Shown here: positions 55,357 through 63,906 of the stretch, one piece after another
How the letters are laid out: every line of letters begins with the position of its first letter
Position numbering within the stretch: the first letter of the stretch is position 1
DNA from: Nonomuraea rubra
GTDB lineage: Bacteria; Actinomycetota; Actinomycetes; Streptosporangiales; Streptosporangiaceae
Assembly: GCF_014207985.1 (NCBI RefSeq)
Contig: NZ_JACHMI010000001.1
Coordinates: 12,197,001 to 12,261,000 of the forward strand
DNA length: 64,000 nt
Reading direction: 5' to 3'
Program-made: the position numbers and the translations under genes
Notes under the pieces: generated by a model
The model's input: only the letters and a program-made list of their open reading frames with translations
Database searches by the model: none
Told to the model about the DNA's origin: nothing

Positions 55357-55760
55357 GTGCGCCGACCACCAACGCCGGTGAGCTGAACTGGCTGCTGGAC
55401 GACCTCGCCACGAGGGTCGCCGCCGTGCGCCAGGCGGTCATCTTGTCGACCGACGGCCTGGCCGTGGGTCACTCCAAGGGATTGACCCGCGAGGACGCCG
55501 AGCACCTGTCGGCCGTGGCGGCCGGGTTCCAGAGCCTGGCCCGCGGCACCGGGCGGCATTTCGGCGGCGGCGACGTGCGCCAGACCATTGTGGAGATGGA
55601 GTCGGCGTTCCTGTTCGTGACGGCGGCGGGCCAGGGCACCTGCCTGGCGGTGATCGCCGAGGCGAACGTGGACGTCGGTCAGATCGCCTACGAGATGGCG
55701 ATGCTGGTCAAGCGGGTGGGCCAGCACATCACCACCAACCCGCGCGCTGGAGCGTCATGA
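55353..55760 (+). CDS. Conservon protein CvnB (roadblock/LC7)
   Basis: The 135-aa roadblock/LC7-fold protein starts in an ATGA overlap with cvnA. ELNWLLDDLATRVAAVRQAVILSTDGLAVGHSKGL, read in two parts, and CLAVIAEANVDVGQIAYEMAMLVKRVG are the family pattern (MglB-like). It is expected to act as the GAP or effector partner of the CvnD GTPase at the membrane complex with CvnA. Confidence 0.93.
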   Translation: MSAPTTNAGELNWLLDDLATRVAAVRQAVILSTDGLAVGHSKGLTREDAEHLSAVAAGFQSLARGTGRHFGGGDVRQTIVEMESAFLFVTAAGQGTCLAVIAEANVDVGQIAYEMAMLVKRVGQHITTNPRAGAS

Positions 55761-56119
55761 GCGATAGCCCGCAGTGGTTCGATGAGGAGGCGGGACCCGT
55801 CGTCCGGCCTTATGCTCTCATTCGCGGTCGCACGCGCTCATCAGGAGACGCGTTCGACCTCGTGGCCACCGTGCGCGCCATCGGCGACCCCCCTGGCGAC
55901 CTCGGGCCCGAACAGCAACTCATCCTGCGGGCGGCCCGTGAACCGATCTCGCTGGCCGACCTGGCCGTCGAGCTCGACCTGCCCGTCGGCGTCATCCGGG
56001 TCCTGCTCGGTGACATGCGTGACCACGGCCTCATCTCGGTGACGTCGCCCTCAGCCGGAGGAGCGCGGTCGAATGAGCGCATTCTCAAGGAAGTGATCAA
56101 TGGACTCCGTGCTCTCTGA
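55757..56119 (+). CDS. Conservon protein CvnC (DUF742)
   Basis: The 120-aa DUF742 protein overlaps cvnB by four bases. The characteristic opening WFDEEAGPVVRPYALIRGRT and the winged-helix-like SLADLAVELDLPVGVIRVLLGDMRDHGLI, read in two parts, are present, and it ends ILKEVINGLRAL. Its end overlaps cvnD by 20 bases. It is an adaptor of the conservon complex with an HTH-like fold. Confidence 0.93.
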   Translation: MSDSPQWFDEEAGPVVRPYALIRGRTRSSGDAFDLVATVRAIGDPPGDLGPEQQLILRAAREPISLADLAVELDLPVGVIRVLLGDMRDHGLISVTSPSAGGARSNERILKEVINGLRAL

Positions 56120-56672
56120 GGACCCCGTCGCGCTCAAGATCCTGATCGCCGGGGGGTTCGGCGTCGGCAAGACCACCCTGGTCGGGTCGATCAGCGAGAT
56201 CAAGCCACTGCGCACGGAGGAGGTGCTCTCCGACCGCGGGATCGGCGTCGACGACCTCGACGGGGTCGAGGCCAAGACCACCACGACCGTGGCGATGGAC
56301 TTCGGCCGCATCACGATCCGCGAGGGGCTGGTCGTCTACCTGTTCGGCACGCCGGGTCAGGAGCGGTTCTGGTTCATGTGGGACGAGCTGTCCTACGGCG
56401 CGCTGGGCGCGGTCGTGATCGCCGACACCCGGCGGCTGACCGACTGCTTCCCCTCCGTCGACTACTTCGAGCAGCGCGGCACGCCGTTCGTGGTGGCCGT
56501 CAACTGCTTCGACGGCGCCGAACGGCACAGCGTGGACGACGTGCGCATCGCGCTCGACCTGGACGACGACGTCCCGGTCCTGCTCTGCGACGTACGCCGC
56601 AGGACCTCGGCCAAGGAGGTCATGATCACGCTGGTCGAGCACTCGCTGAGGACGCTCACCTCGGCCAACTGA
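56100..56672 (+). CDS. Conservon GTPase CvnD
   Basis: The 190-aa MglA-like small GTPase has the P-loop KILIAGGFGVGKTTLVG, switch residues in EAKTTTTVAMDFG and G3 in YLFGTPGQERFWFM. The G4 position reads VAVNCFDG instead of NKxD, as is usual in this family. It starts inside the end of cvnC, so translation is coupled. It completes the first conservon. Confidence 0.94.
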   Translation: MDSVLSEDPVALKILIAGGFGVGKTTLVGSISEIKPLRTEEVLSDRGIGVDDLDGVEAKTTTTVAMDFGRITIREGLVVYLFGTPGQERFWFMWDELSYGALGAVVIADTRRLTDCFPSVDYFEQRGTPFVVAVNCFDGAERHSVDDVRIALDLDDDVPVLLCDVRRRTSAKEVMITLVEHSLRTLTSAN

Positions 56673-56678
56673 TCGTGG

Positions 56679-57050
56679 TCACAGCGCCCTGAGACCGTTG
56701 ATCACCTCGCGGAGCAGGCTCTCCGTCGGGGTGGTCGCCTTGTCGCGGGGCGGGCGCACCGTCACCAGGCCGTGCTCCAGCAGGTCCCCCAGCAGCACCC
56801 GTACGACGCCGACGGGCAGGCCCAGGTCGGAGGCGATCTCCACGACGGGCCTGCTCTTGCCCGCCACGGCCAGCAGGCGCCGGTGCTGGGCGCTCAGCTC
56901 GGCCTTGGCGGGGACGGGCACCCCCGTCGAGGCGACGGTCGCCAGCAGGTCGACCTCGGCGGCGGCCGACTTGGTGCGCCCCCGCGCGACCGCGTACGGC
57001 CGCACGACAGGCCCGGCCTCCTCGTCAACCCACTCGTGCTCGCGGCTCAC
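56679..57050 (-). CDS. Second conservon DUF742 protein (CvnC-type)
   Basis: The 123-aa protein opens EHEWVDEEAGPVVRPYAVARGRT and ends LREVINGLRAL, with the winged-helix core VVEIASDLGLPVGVVRVLLGDLLEHGLV in two parts. It is a clear paralogue of the DUF742 protein of the facing cluster. It is translated leftward with a four-base overlap behind a cvnA-type kinase. No roadblock or GTPase gene follows: only six bases separate its stop from that of cvnD. Confidence 0.93.
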   Translation of the reverse strand: MSREHEWVDEEAGPVVRPYAVARGRTKSAAAEVDLLATVASTGVPVPAKAELSAQHRRLLAVAGKSRPVVEIASDLGLPVGVVRVLLGDLLEHGLVTVRPPRDKATTPTESLLREVINGLRAL

Positions 57051-59389
57051 GATTGAGATCCCCCATCCTGGTCGCTTTCCTGCCGTCCGCGCTGCCAGCC
57101 GGACTGGAGCGAGGAGAGCAGCGCCCTGGTCTCCTCCGGCGAACGCTCCTCGATCGGTGGCGTGGCGGGTGGCTCCTGGCCGAGCCGTTGCGGCAGCCCT
57201 GTCTGCCCTTCACGCTGCGGCAGCCCCGGCTGCCGTTCCCGTTGCGGCAGCCCCGCCTGCCGTTCGCGCTGTGGCGGCCCCTCGGCCCGCTGGCGCTGGG
57301 GCAGGCCCGCCGGGCGCTCGCGGCGGGGCAACTGCCGCGGCGGCGCGTCGTCCTGCGGCGGTGCCTGCTGCGGCAGCGCCGCAGGGGTGGACGCGGTGCC
57401 GTTGCGCCTGCTGGTGCGTACGCGCCTGGGCAGCTCGCCCGGCCCCGTGACCTCCTGCGGGTCCGGCCGGATCACCGAGACCGGCACCGGCTCGAACTCC
57501 ACCGGCTGCACCGGCATCGCGATCGGCTCCACCAGCGTGGCCGGGATGAGCACGATGGCCGTGGTCCCGCCGTACGGCGACGGCTTGAGCGTGACCTTGA
57601 TGCCGTGCCTGGCCGCGAGCATGCCGACCACCGCGAACCCGAGCCGCTCGGTCTGCGACGCGTCGAACTCCGGCGGGCTGGCCAGCCGCTCGTTGATGGC
57701 CCTGCGCGTGGCCTCGTCCAGGCCCAGGCCGCGGTCCTCGATCTCGACCGCGAAGCCCCTGCCGACCATCTCGCCGTGCACCGCCACCTCGTTGCTGGGC
57801 GAGGAGAAGGTGGTGGCGTTCTCGATCAGCTCGGCGAACAGGTGCATGAGGTCGGCCACCGCCGAGCCGGAGACACCGGCCTCGGGCATCGGGTAGACGC
57901 GTACCCGGGTGTACTCCTCCACCTGGGCGGCGGCGCCGCTGAGCACGTCCTCCATCGGGATGACGCCGCGCCACCTGCGGCCCGCCGCGCCGCCGGAGAG
58001 CAGCACCAGGCCCTCCGCGTGGCGGCGCATGCGGGTGGTGAGGTGGTCGAGCTTGAACAGGCGCTCCAGCGCCTCCGGCTCCTCGGTCTGGCGCTGCATC
58101 TCGTCCAGCAGCCTGAGCTGGCGCTGCAGCAGCGACTGGCTGCGCCTGGCCAGGTTCCGCAGCGCCTCGGAGACGCCCTCGCGCAGCTTGGCCTGCTCGA
58201 CGGCGGCGTCCACGGCCGTGCTCTGCACGCTGTCGAACGCCGCCGCCAGGTCGCGCACCTCGCTGGTCGACTTCTGGCTCACCGTGATCGGCGGGGCCTC
58301 GGCCGCGATGTCCACGGGCTCGCCCTTGCGCAGCTTGGCCACCACGTCCGGCAGCCTGATCTCCGCCAGGTCCAGCGCGGTACGGCGCAGCGCCCCCAGC
58401 TCCCGGGTGAGCCTGCGGCCGATCCTGACGGAGATGACGATCGAGACGATGACCGCGATCAGGCCGAGCGCGCCGGCGACCCCGGCCCGCACCGCGATGC
58501 CCACGCCCGCGGGCTCCATCCTGGCCAGCAGCTTGTCACCGGTGCGCCAGATCGACTCGCGGTACTCCTTCTGCACCTGGTCCGAGATGCCCCGCCAGAG
58601 GTCCAGGTCCAGCGGCTCGCCGCCGATGTACGCCTCCAGGAGGTTCTCCATGGTGACGTAGCGGGGCGAGTAGTACAGCTTCTCGAACGGGGCCCGCAGC
58701 TCGGTGTCGAGGTTGGCCAGCGCCTTCGGGAACAGGTGCCTGCGGGTGCCGTCGATGCCGGCCAGCAGGTGCACGTCGTGCATGCTCGCCCGGCCGTTCG
58801 CGGCGACGATCAGGGCGTGCTCGCGGGCCAGCAGCTCGCGTACCTCGTCGGCCGAGATCAGGCCCTGCGCCTGCAGCGCCAGCTCCAGGTCCGTGCTCAT
58901 CGTCAGCCGGGAGTACAGGAGGTGGACCTCGTCGGAGATCTTCGCGTACTCGGTGACGAGGCCGCCCGGCGTGAGCTGGCGGTCGTCCACCTTGCGCCGG
59001 ATGTCCGGCAGCCGGTCGATCGCCTCGAAGACCGTCTGGAGCTGGGTCTTCATGTCGTCCGTCAGCGCCGACTGCGCGTCCTCGCCGAGCGCCCGCTGGC
59101 GCAGCGTCTTGTTGTTGTTGTCGACCTTGGCCCGGGCCTTGGCCAGGGCGTCCGGGTCGCCGCTCGTGCCGGCCAGGCGCTGCGCCGAGGCCAGGCGCTC
59201 GGTCTGCAGGTTGCCGACCAGGCCGTCGGTGTGGTTGATGACATCGGTCCAGATGGTCTCGACCTTGAGCAGGTTGAGAGCCTCTCCCGACGTGGTGCTC
59301 GCGGCGAAGCCCCAGAGCGCGATCAGGGAGATCAAGGGGATGACGAGCAGCGTCGAGATCTTGAATCTGATGGATCTGCCCGATGCCAT
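57047..59389 (-). CDS. Second conservon sensor kinase (CvnA-type) with repeat-rich tail
   Basis: The ATG at 59387-59389 (GCAGGTG upstream) gives 780 aa. Two membrane spans (ISTLLVIPLISLIALWGF and VAGALGLIAVIVSIVISV) flank a NIT-type sensor. Then come a HAMP-like region, LDHLTTRMRRHAEGLVLLSG and a HATPase (LFAELIENATTFSSP, IEDRGLGLD, GFAVVGMLAARHGIKV). The tail has five nine-residue repeats of the type GLPQRERQA (about 57180-57310). The gene is followed directly by a DUF742 gene and lacks its own roadblock and GTPase partners. It probably works with the complex encoded by the convergent full set. Confidence 0.92.
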   Translation of the reverse strand: MASGRSIRFKISTLLVIPLISLIALWGFAASTTSGEALNLLKVETIWTDVINHTDGLVGNLQTERLASAQRLAGTSGDPDALAKARAKVDNNNKTLRQRALGEDAQSALTDDMKTQLQTVFEAIDRLPDIRRKVDDRQLTPGGLVTEYAKISDEVHLLYSRLTMSTDLELALQAQGLISADEVRELLAREHALIVAANGRASMHDVHLLAGIDGTRRHLFPKALANLDTELRAPFEKLYYSPRYVTMENLLEAYIGGEPLDLDLWRGISDQVQKEYRESIWRTGDKLLARMEPAGVGIAVRAGVAGALGLIAVIVSIVISVRIGRRLTRELGALRRTALDLAEIRLPDVVAKLRKGEPVDIAAEAPPITVSQKSTSEVRDLAAAFDSVQSTAVDAAVEQAKLREGVSEALRNLARRSQSLLQRQLRLLDEMQRQTEEPEALERLFKLDHLTTRMRRHAEGLVLLSGGAAGRRWRGVIPMEDVLSGAAAQVEEYTRVRVYPMPEAGVSGSAVADLMHLFAELIENATTFSSPSNEVAVHGEMVGRGFAVEIEDRGLGLDEATRRAINERLASPPEFDASQTERLGFAVVGMLAARHGIKVTLKPSPYGGTTAIVLIPATLVEPIAMPVQPVEFEPVPVSVIRPDPQEVTGPGELPRRVRTSRRNGTASTPAALPQQAPPQDDAPPRQLPRRERPAGLPQRQRAEGPPQRERQAGLPQRERQPGLPQREGQTGLPQRLGQEPPATPPIEERSPEETRALLSSLQSGWQRGRQESDQDGGSQS
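57180..57315 (-). repeat. 27-bp coding repeats in the second CvnA tail
   Basis: Five copies with a 27-base period (starting near 57189, 57216, 57243, 57270 and 57297) encode GLPQRERQ-type units. The region is Gln/Arg/Pro-rich and probably disordered. Its positive charge could bind membrane or a partner. Copy number may vary by slippage. Confidence 0.75.
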
Positions 59390-59445
59390 GACACCTGCTC
59401 CCGGATAGAAGATCGCGGGAGAGAATAGCACCGAAACAGATGCTT

Positions 59446-60129
59446 TTAAGATCGACTAGCGATAAATCTGTGATATGTCGGGAAATTTGCGGCCATGGCG
59501 GCCCGTGCGGCGCTCCGCTGCCACGTGAGCCGTACGAGCCAGCCCGCCAGCACGGCCAGCAACGCCACCTCCGCGCCCAGCAGCAACCGCTCGACGAGCC
59601 CGATCATCACCCGCTCGCCGGGCATGGCCACGTACGTGATGGCCAGCAGCCCGAAACCCCCCGCCAGGGCCACCCACTCCACCGCCCTCGCGACGGGCTT
59701 CCAGGAGGCGTCTGAGGCCAGCCTGGGCACCATCAGCGCGCCGGCGGCGGGCAGGCTCACGAACGCCGCGACCGAGACGTACCGGTGGATCTGGGCCGCC
59801 AGGTCGAGGTCCTGGCCGATGGGCGTGGTCGGGACCAACGCGGCCACCACGAGAGCGCCCGACCACACCATCAGCAACCACTGCGGCGCGCCCTTGATGG
59901 GCGCCCCCACCGACCGCAGCCCCGCCAGCAGCGCCAGGGACCCGATTCCGAGCACCGCCATCGCGACCTCCGTGACGCCCCCGCGGTCGGACACGGCGTA
60001 CTCGCTGATGGTGACGTTCATGGGGTCGAGGTAGGGGTCGGGGCCGAGCTGGCCCGCCACCACGGCGACCACCGAGAACAGAATCGAGGCGCAGGCGATC
60101 CAGGGGGAGAGCCTCTTCACTGCGGTCAT
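59446..60129 (-). CDS. DUF998 family membrane protein
   Basis: The 227-aa protein has six predicted membrane spans. The first-loop sequence QLGPDPYLDPMNVTISEYAV is the family mark, with the conserved SEY after the first span, followed by VLGIGSLALLAGL and GAPQWLLMVWSGALVVAALV. The function is not known. It stands alone, leftward, between the second CvnA gene and the xylose genes. Confidence 0.85.
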   Translation of the reverse strand: MTAVKRLSPWIACASILFSVVAVVAGQLGPDPYLDPMNVTISEYAVSDRGGVTEVAMAVLGIGSLALLAGLRSVGAPIKGAPQWLLMVWSGALVVAALVPTTPIGQDLDLAAQIHRYVSVAAFVSLPAAGALMVPRLASDASWKPVARAVEWVALAGGFGLLAITYVAMPGERVMIGLVERLLLGAEVALLAVLAGWLVRLTWQRSAARAAMAANFPTYHRFIASRS

Positions 60130-60321
60130 GACACCAACTCTCCCGGCCTGCCCCCTTCTCCGGCATCCGGTCCCATCCCCGACCCGACCCTGAGCCGCCC
60201 CTGAGTCACCACTCGCCGGCCCCTGGCATGGGCCTGGCCGTCGCGCCCCTCGCCCGGCTCACCCTGGAAGGCGTGCCGGCCGGGCAGGCTCCTGTTGGGG
60301 CGCGGCCTTCAGCGTGACGAA

Positions 60322-60355
60322 CAGGGTGAGCGTCGCACTGCCGACGCTCACCCTG
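60322..60355. terminator. Perfect 14-bp hairpin downstream of xylB
   Basis: CAGGGTGAGCGTCG (60322-60335), loop CACTGC, CGACGCTCACCCTG (60342-60355). It lies 38 bases past the xylB stop in the direction of transcription and should end the xylAB message. The rest of the 263-base gap to the DUF998 gene shows no gene. Confidence 0.75.
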
Positions 60356-60392
60356 GTAGCCGGTTTCCTGGTGCCCGCTCGCCGACAGGCGG

Positions 60393-61826
60393 TCAGTCCA
60401 GGATGTGTCCCGTGGCGCGGGCGTAGCGGTCGCGGATCGAGGGGATCGCCTCGCCCTCGTACACGGCCGTGTCGCCCGACCGCCAGTCAGGCGTGGTCAC
60501 CAGCGTGGCGGCCTGGTGGGCGGCGCCGTCGGCGACGTACTCGGCGGGCGGCGGCACCGTGATCGGGACGCCGAAGATCGTGGGGGCGATCCGGCGGACC
60601 GCCTCCGAGCGGGCCGCGCCGCCGATCAGCAGCACCCGCTCCGGCCGCATGGCCAGCGCGTCCAGCGCGTCGGCCAGGCCGCAGAGCATGCCTTCGACGG
60701 CGGCCCGCGCCAGGTGGGCGGGGGTGGAGGTGGCCAGGGTGAGGCCGTGGACGGAGCCGGTGGCGGTGGGCCGGTTCGGGGTGCGCTCACCCTCCAGGTA
60801 GGGGACCAGCGTGAGCCCACCGGCGCCGGGGGGCGCCTGGAGGGCGAGGGTGCCGAGCTCGTCCAGGGAGACCCCGGTGACGCGGGCGGCGGCGTCCAGG
60901 ACGCGGGCGGCGTTGAGCGTGGCCACCAGTGGCAGGAAGCGGCCCGTGGCGTCGGCGAAGCCGGCGACCGCGCCCGTGGGGTCGGCGCTGGGCGTCTCCG
61001 CGACCGCGAACGCCGTGCCGGACGTCCCCAGCGAGACCACGACGTCACCCGGCCGGGCTCCCACGCCCAGCGCGGCGGCCATGTTGTCGCCCGTGCCGGG
61101 GGCGATCAGGATCGGGCCGGGCCCTCCCGCCACGGCCGCGCCCGCCTCCTCGGCCGGTCCCAGCACCCTGGGCAGCAGCGGGACCGCGCCGAAGGCGGCC
61201 TTGAGCAGGTCCGTACGGTAGGCGCCCGTCGCGGGCGACCAGTAGCCGGTGCCCGAGGCGTCACCCCGGTCGGTGACCAGGTGCGACAGCGGAGGCAGCG
61301 GCGCGTCCGCCCAGGCGGCGGCGGAGAACGGGACGCCGGACGCCAGCGCGCCCGACAGGCGCCAGGTGAGCCAGTCGTGCGGCAGGCACACGGCGGCCGT
61401 GCGGCGGGCGTTGTCCGGCTCGTGCTCGGCCAGCCAGCGCAGCTTGGTCACCGTGAACGACGCCACGGGCACCGAGCCCACGCCGTCGGCCCACGCCTGC
61501 GGCCCGCCCAGCTCGGCGATCAGGTCGAGGGCGGCCTGGGCGGAGCGGGTGTCGTTCCACAACAACGCCTCGCGTACGACATTTCCGGACTCGTCCAGGC
61601 AGACCATGCCGTGCTGCTGCCCGCCCACACTGATGGCGGCCACGCCGTCGAGCCCACCGGCCTCCTCGATGGCCCGCAACAACGCGGTCCACCAGTGGGA
61701 GGGGTGCACCTCGGTGCCCGCCGGGTGAGCGGCACGGCCCTGCCGGACCAGCTCTCCCGTCTCCGCGTCTCGAATGACGACCTTGCAACTCTGCGTGGAG
61801 GAATCGACCCCAGCGACCAGCGTCAC
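60393..61826 (-). CDS. xylB: Xylulokinase
   Basis: The 477-aa FGGY-family kinase phosphorylates D-xylulose. [15 protein letters not shown] (phosphate 1), [28 protein letters not shown], the ATP-site [28 protein letters not shown] and [20 protein letters not shown] are all in order. The start overlaps the xylA stop by four bases, so the two are translationally coupled. Confidence 0.95.
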   Translation of the reverse strand: MTLVAGVDSSTQSCKVVIRDAETGELVRQGRAAHPAGTEVHPSHWWTALLRAIEEAGGLDGVAAISVGGQQHGMVCLDESGNVVREALLWNDTRSAQAALDLIAELGGPQAWADGVGSVPVASFTVTKLRWLAEHEPDNARRTAAVCLPHDWLTWRLSGALASGVPFSAAAWADAPLPPLSHLVTDRGDASGTGYWSPATGAYRTDLLKAAFGAVPLLPRVLGPAEEAGAAVAGGPGPILIAPGTGDNMAAALGVGARPGDVVVSLGTSGTAFAVAETPSADPTGAVAGFADATGRFLPLVATLNAARVLDAAARVTGVSLDELGTLALQAPPGAGGLTLVPYLEGERTPNRPTATGSVHGLTLATSTPAHLARAAVEGMLCGLADALDALAMRPERVLLIGGAARSEAVRRIAPTIFGVPITVPPPAEYVADGAAHQAATLVTTPDWRSGDTAVYEGEAIPSIRDRYARATGHILD

Positions 61827-62968
61827 CCACGAACTCCTAACAAGTGCTCCAGCGCAAGCTGGTTCAGATGGGAGAAATGGTATCCGCGCCGGGCCGCTGC
61901 CTCGGGATCGAAGTCGTCCGTCGCGAGGTCGGCCAGCGTCTCGCCGCGGTTGAGCGTGGGCAGGCCGAGCTCCTCGACGCGGGAGGCCCGCATCGCCTCG
62001 CGCACCTCGGGGTCGGCGCGGAAGTTTCGGGCCTTCTCCCTGAGGATCAGGTACGTCCGCATGTTCGCCGCGGCCGAAACCCAGACATCCCCGGGATCCT
62101 CGGTGCGCAAAGGTTTGTAGTCGAAGTGCCGCGGCCCGTCGTAACCACCGTGCTCCAGCAGGTCGACCAGGAAGAACGCGCTCATCACGTCACCGTGGCC
62201 GAAGATCAGGTCCTGGTCGTACTTCGGGCCGTGCTGGCCGTTGAGGTCGATGTGGAAGAGCTTGCCGTGCCACAGCGCCTGGGCGATGCCGTGCACGAAG
62301 TTGAGCCCGGCCATCTGCTCGTGGCCGACCTCGGGGTTGAGGCCGACCATCTCGGGGTGCTCCAGTTCGCCGATGAACGCGAGGGCGTGGCCGATGGTGG
62401 GCAGGAGGATGTCGCCGCGGGGCTCGTTCGGCTTGGGCTCGATGGCGAAGCGCAGGTCGTAGCCGCGCTCGCGGACGTAGCCGCAGAGCAGGTCGATGGC
62501 CTCCTTGTAGCGGCCGAGCGCGGCGCGTACGTCCTTGGCCGCGTCGGACTCGGCCCCCTCGCGGCCGCCCCAGCACACGTAGGTGGAGGCGCCCAGCGAG
62601 GCGGCCAGGTCGAGGTTGCGCATGACCTTGCGCAGGGCGTACCGGCGCACGTCACGGTCGTTGCTGGTGAAGGCGCCGTCGCGGAAGACGGGGTGGGTGA
62701 ACAGGTTGGTGGTGGCCATGGGCACTTTCAGCCCGGTCTCGGCTAGCGCTTTCCGGAAGGACGCGATCGCCCTCTCGCGATCGGGTTCGACGGCGAGCAG
62801 GTCGTCGTCGTGGAAGGTGACGCCGTAGGCCCCCAGCTCGGCAAGCCGGTGCACGCTCTCGACCGGGTCGAGGGGCGCCCGGGTGGCGTCCCCGAACGGA
62901 TCGCGCGCCTGCCAGCCGACCGTCCACAGCCCGAACGTGAACCGATCGTCAGGGGTTGGCTCGTACAT
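61823..62968 (-). CDS. xylA: Xylose isomerase
   Basis: The 381-aa Streptomyces-type (class I) enzyme converts D-xylose to D-xylulose and needs two divalent metals. Key sites are VTFHDDDLL (catalytic His), [26 protein letters not shown] (metal Glu and catalytic Lys), [33 protein letters not shown] and [11 protein letters not shown]. It is first in the xylAB pair, with a tandem operator-like sequence 24 bases upstream of its start. Confidence 0.96.
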   Translation of the reverse strand: MYEPTPDDRFTFGLWTVGWQARDPFGDATRAPLDPVESVHRLAELGAYGVTFHDDDLLAVEPDRERAIASFRKALAETGLKVPMATTNLFTHPVFRDGAFTSNDRDVRRYALRKVMRNLDLAASLGASTYVCWGGREGAESDAAKDVRAALGRYKEAIDLLCGYVRERGYDLRFAIEPKPNEPRGDILLPTIGHALAFIGELEHPEMVGLNPEVGHEQMAGLNFVHGIAQALWHGKLFHIDLNGQHGPKYDQDLIFGHGDVMSAFFLVDLLEHGGYDGPRHFDYKPLRTEDPGDVWVSAAANMRTYLILREKARNFRADPEVREAMRASRVEELGLPTLNRGETLADLATDDFDPEAAARRGYHFSHLNQLALEHLLGVRG

Positions 62969-62992
62969 GATTCGATGCTCCCCTGGCGATCA

Positions 62993-63019
62993 GTTGTTCA
63001 CAAGCGGTTGTTCACAAGC
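62993..63019. promoter_or_regulatory. Tandem operator-like repeats upstream of xylA
   Basis: GTTGTTCACAAGC occurs twice, at 62993-63005 and 63007-63019, with a 14-base period. Each copy contains the dyad TTGT-TC-ACAA, so both are also small palindromes. Two half-to-full sites beside a xylose operon fit a ROK/XylR-type or LacI-type repressor. No such regulator gene is in the window. The second repeat overlaps the stop of the small upstream gene. Confidence 0.6.
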
Positions 63020-63200
63020 CCGAGGGATCGCGCCCCACGCTGATCTCCTCAGCGATTCTCCTGATGTCCGTCACCTCGACGCCCGAACCCTTGGGCAGAT
63101 GGCGCAGCAAGGCCTCCATCACCACGGGAACGGGCTGGCCGGCGAACCGCCCCGCGACCCCGTGAACCGCCCTGAACAGCGCATCTTCAGTGTCGTACAT
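63012..63200 (-). CDS. Small conserved-looking protein, 62 aa
   Basis: The ATG at 63198-63200 has an excellent ribosome site (GAGGAGAGGCG) and gives 62 residues: a helical start (YDTEDALFRAVHGVAGRF), a middle VMEALLRHLPKGSGVEV and an end IRRIAEEISVGRDPSGL. There is no signal peptide and no known domain. It lies just upstream of xylA in the same direction, and its stop falls inside the operator repeats. It is either a separate unit or the first gene read into xylAB. Confidence 0.6.
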   Translation of the reverse strand: MYDTEDALFRAVHGVAGRFAGQPVPVVMEALLRHLPKGSGVEVTDIRRIAEEISVGRDPSGL

Positions 63201-63302
63201 CGCCTCTCCTCGGTCGGGTACCCGGAGAACGCTACGGCCTCGGCCCGACAGTTCGCGCGCTACGCCAGCCCCGCGTGTCGGTTCGTCCTCATCTGGCCAT
63301 CG

Positions 63303-63340
63303 CTAGATATATGCGCGTTCAACTATTTTGGAGAGGACTG
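63303..63340 (+). promoter_or_regulatory. AT-rich promoter-like stretch before the VOC gene
   Basis: CTAGATATATGCGCGTTCAACTATTTTG stands out in an otherwise GC-rich region, 18-55 bases before the VOC start. TAGATA and AACTAT are candidate elements. The downstream AAAGGGG is the ribosome site. Precise boxes cannot be fixed. Confidence 0.35.
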
Positions 63341-63356
63341 ATGAAAGGGGCACATC

Positions 63357-63866
63357 ATGCCGGTACAGCGGCTCAACCACGCGGTCCTCTACGTCCGCGA
63401 CGTGGAGCTAAGCGTGGCCTTCTACCGGGAGGCCCTCGGCTTCGAGGTCGTCATGGGCATGCGGGGCGCCGCCTTCCTCCAGGCCCCCGGCTCCTCCAAC
63501 GATCACGACCTGGGCCTGTTCCAGATCGGCGAGCAGGCGTCCCCCTCCTCCGCCGGACGCACCTCCGTCGGCCTCTACCACCTGGCCTGGGAGGTCGACA
63601 CCCTGGAGGAGCTGGAGCGCGTGCAGGCCAAGCTGGCCGAGCTCGGCGCCCTGGTCGGCTCCTCCGACCACAGCACCACGAAGGCGCTGTACGCCAGGGA
63701 CCCCGACGGGCTGGAGTTCGAGGTGTCGTGGCTGGTGCCCGCCTCGCTGTTGACCGACGAGCTCCTCGCCGGGCGCGCCAGCATCCGCCCGCTCGACCTG
63801 AACGCCGACAAGCAGCGGTACGGCGGGCAGACCCGGGGCGGAGTGGGCGTGTCCATCCCCGCTTGA
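63357..63866 (+). CDS. VOC-family (glyoxalase/extradiol dioxygenase-like) protein
   Basis: The 169-aa protein has one vicinal-oxygen-chelate domain. LNHAVLYVRDVELSVAFYREALGFEV begins it (metal His8), LYHLAWEVDTLEELERV gives the second His, and ARDPDGLEFEVSWLVP gives the metal Glu. The layout is close to the single-domain catechol-2,3-dioxygenase/glyoxalase group. The substrate is unknown. The C-terminal tail is extended and Gly/Arg-rich. Confidence 0.87.
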   Translation: MPVQRLNHAVLYVRDVELSVAFYREALGFEVVMGMRGAAFLQAPGSSNDHDLGLFQIGEQASPSSAGRTSVGLYHLAWEVDTLEELERVQAKLAELGALVGSSDHSTTKALYARDPDGLEFEVSWLVPASLLTDELLAGRASIRPLDLNADKQRYGGQTRGGVGVSIPA

Positions 63867-63906
63867 CGTACCGTGGGCTTGACGGCCCCTTCACGGAGAA
63901 CCGGTC

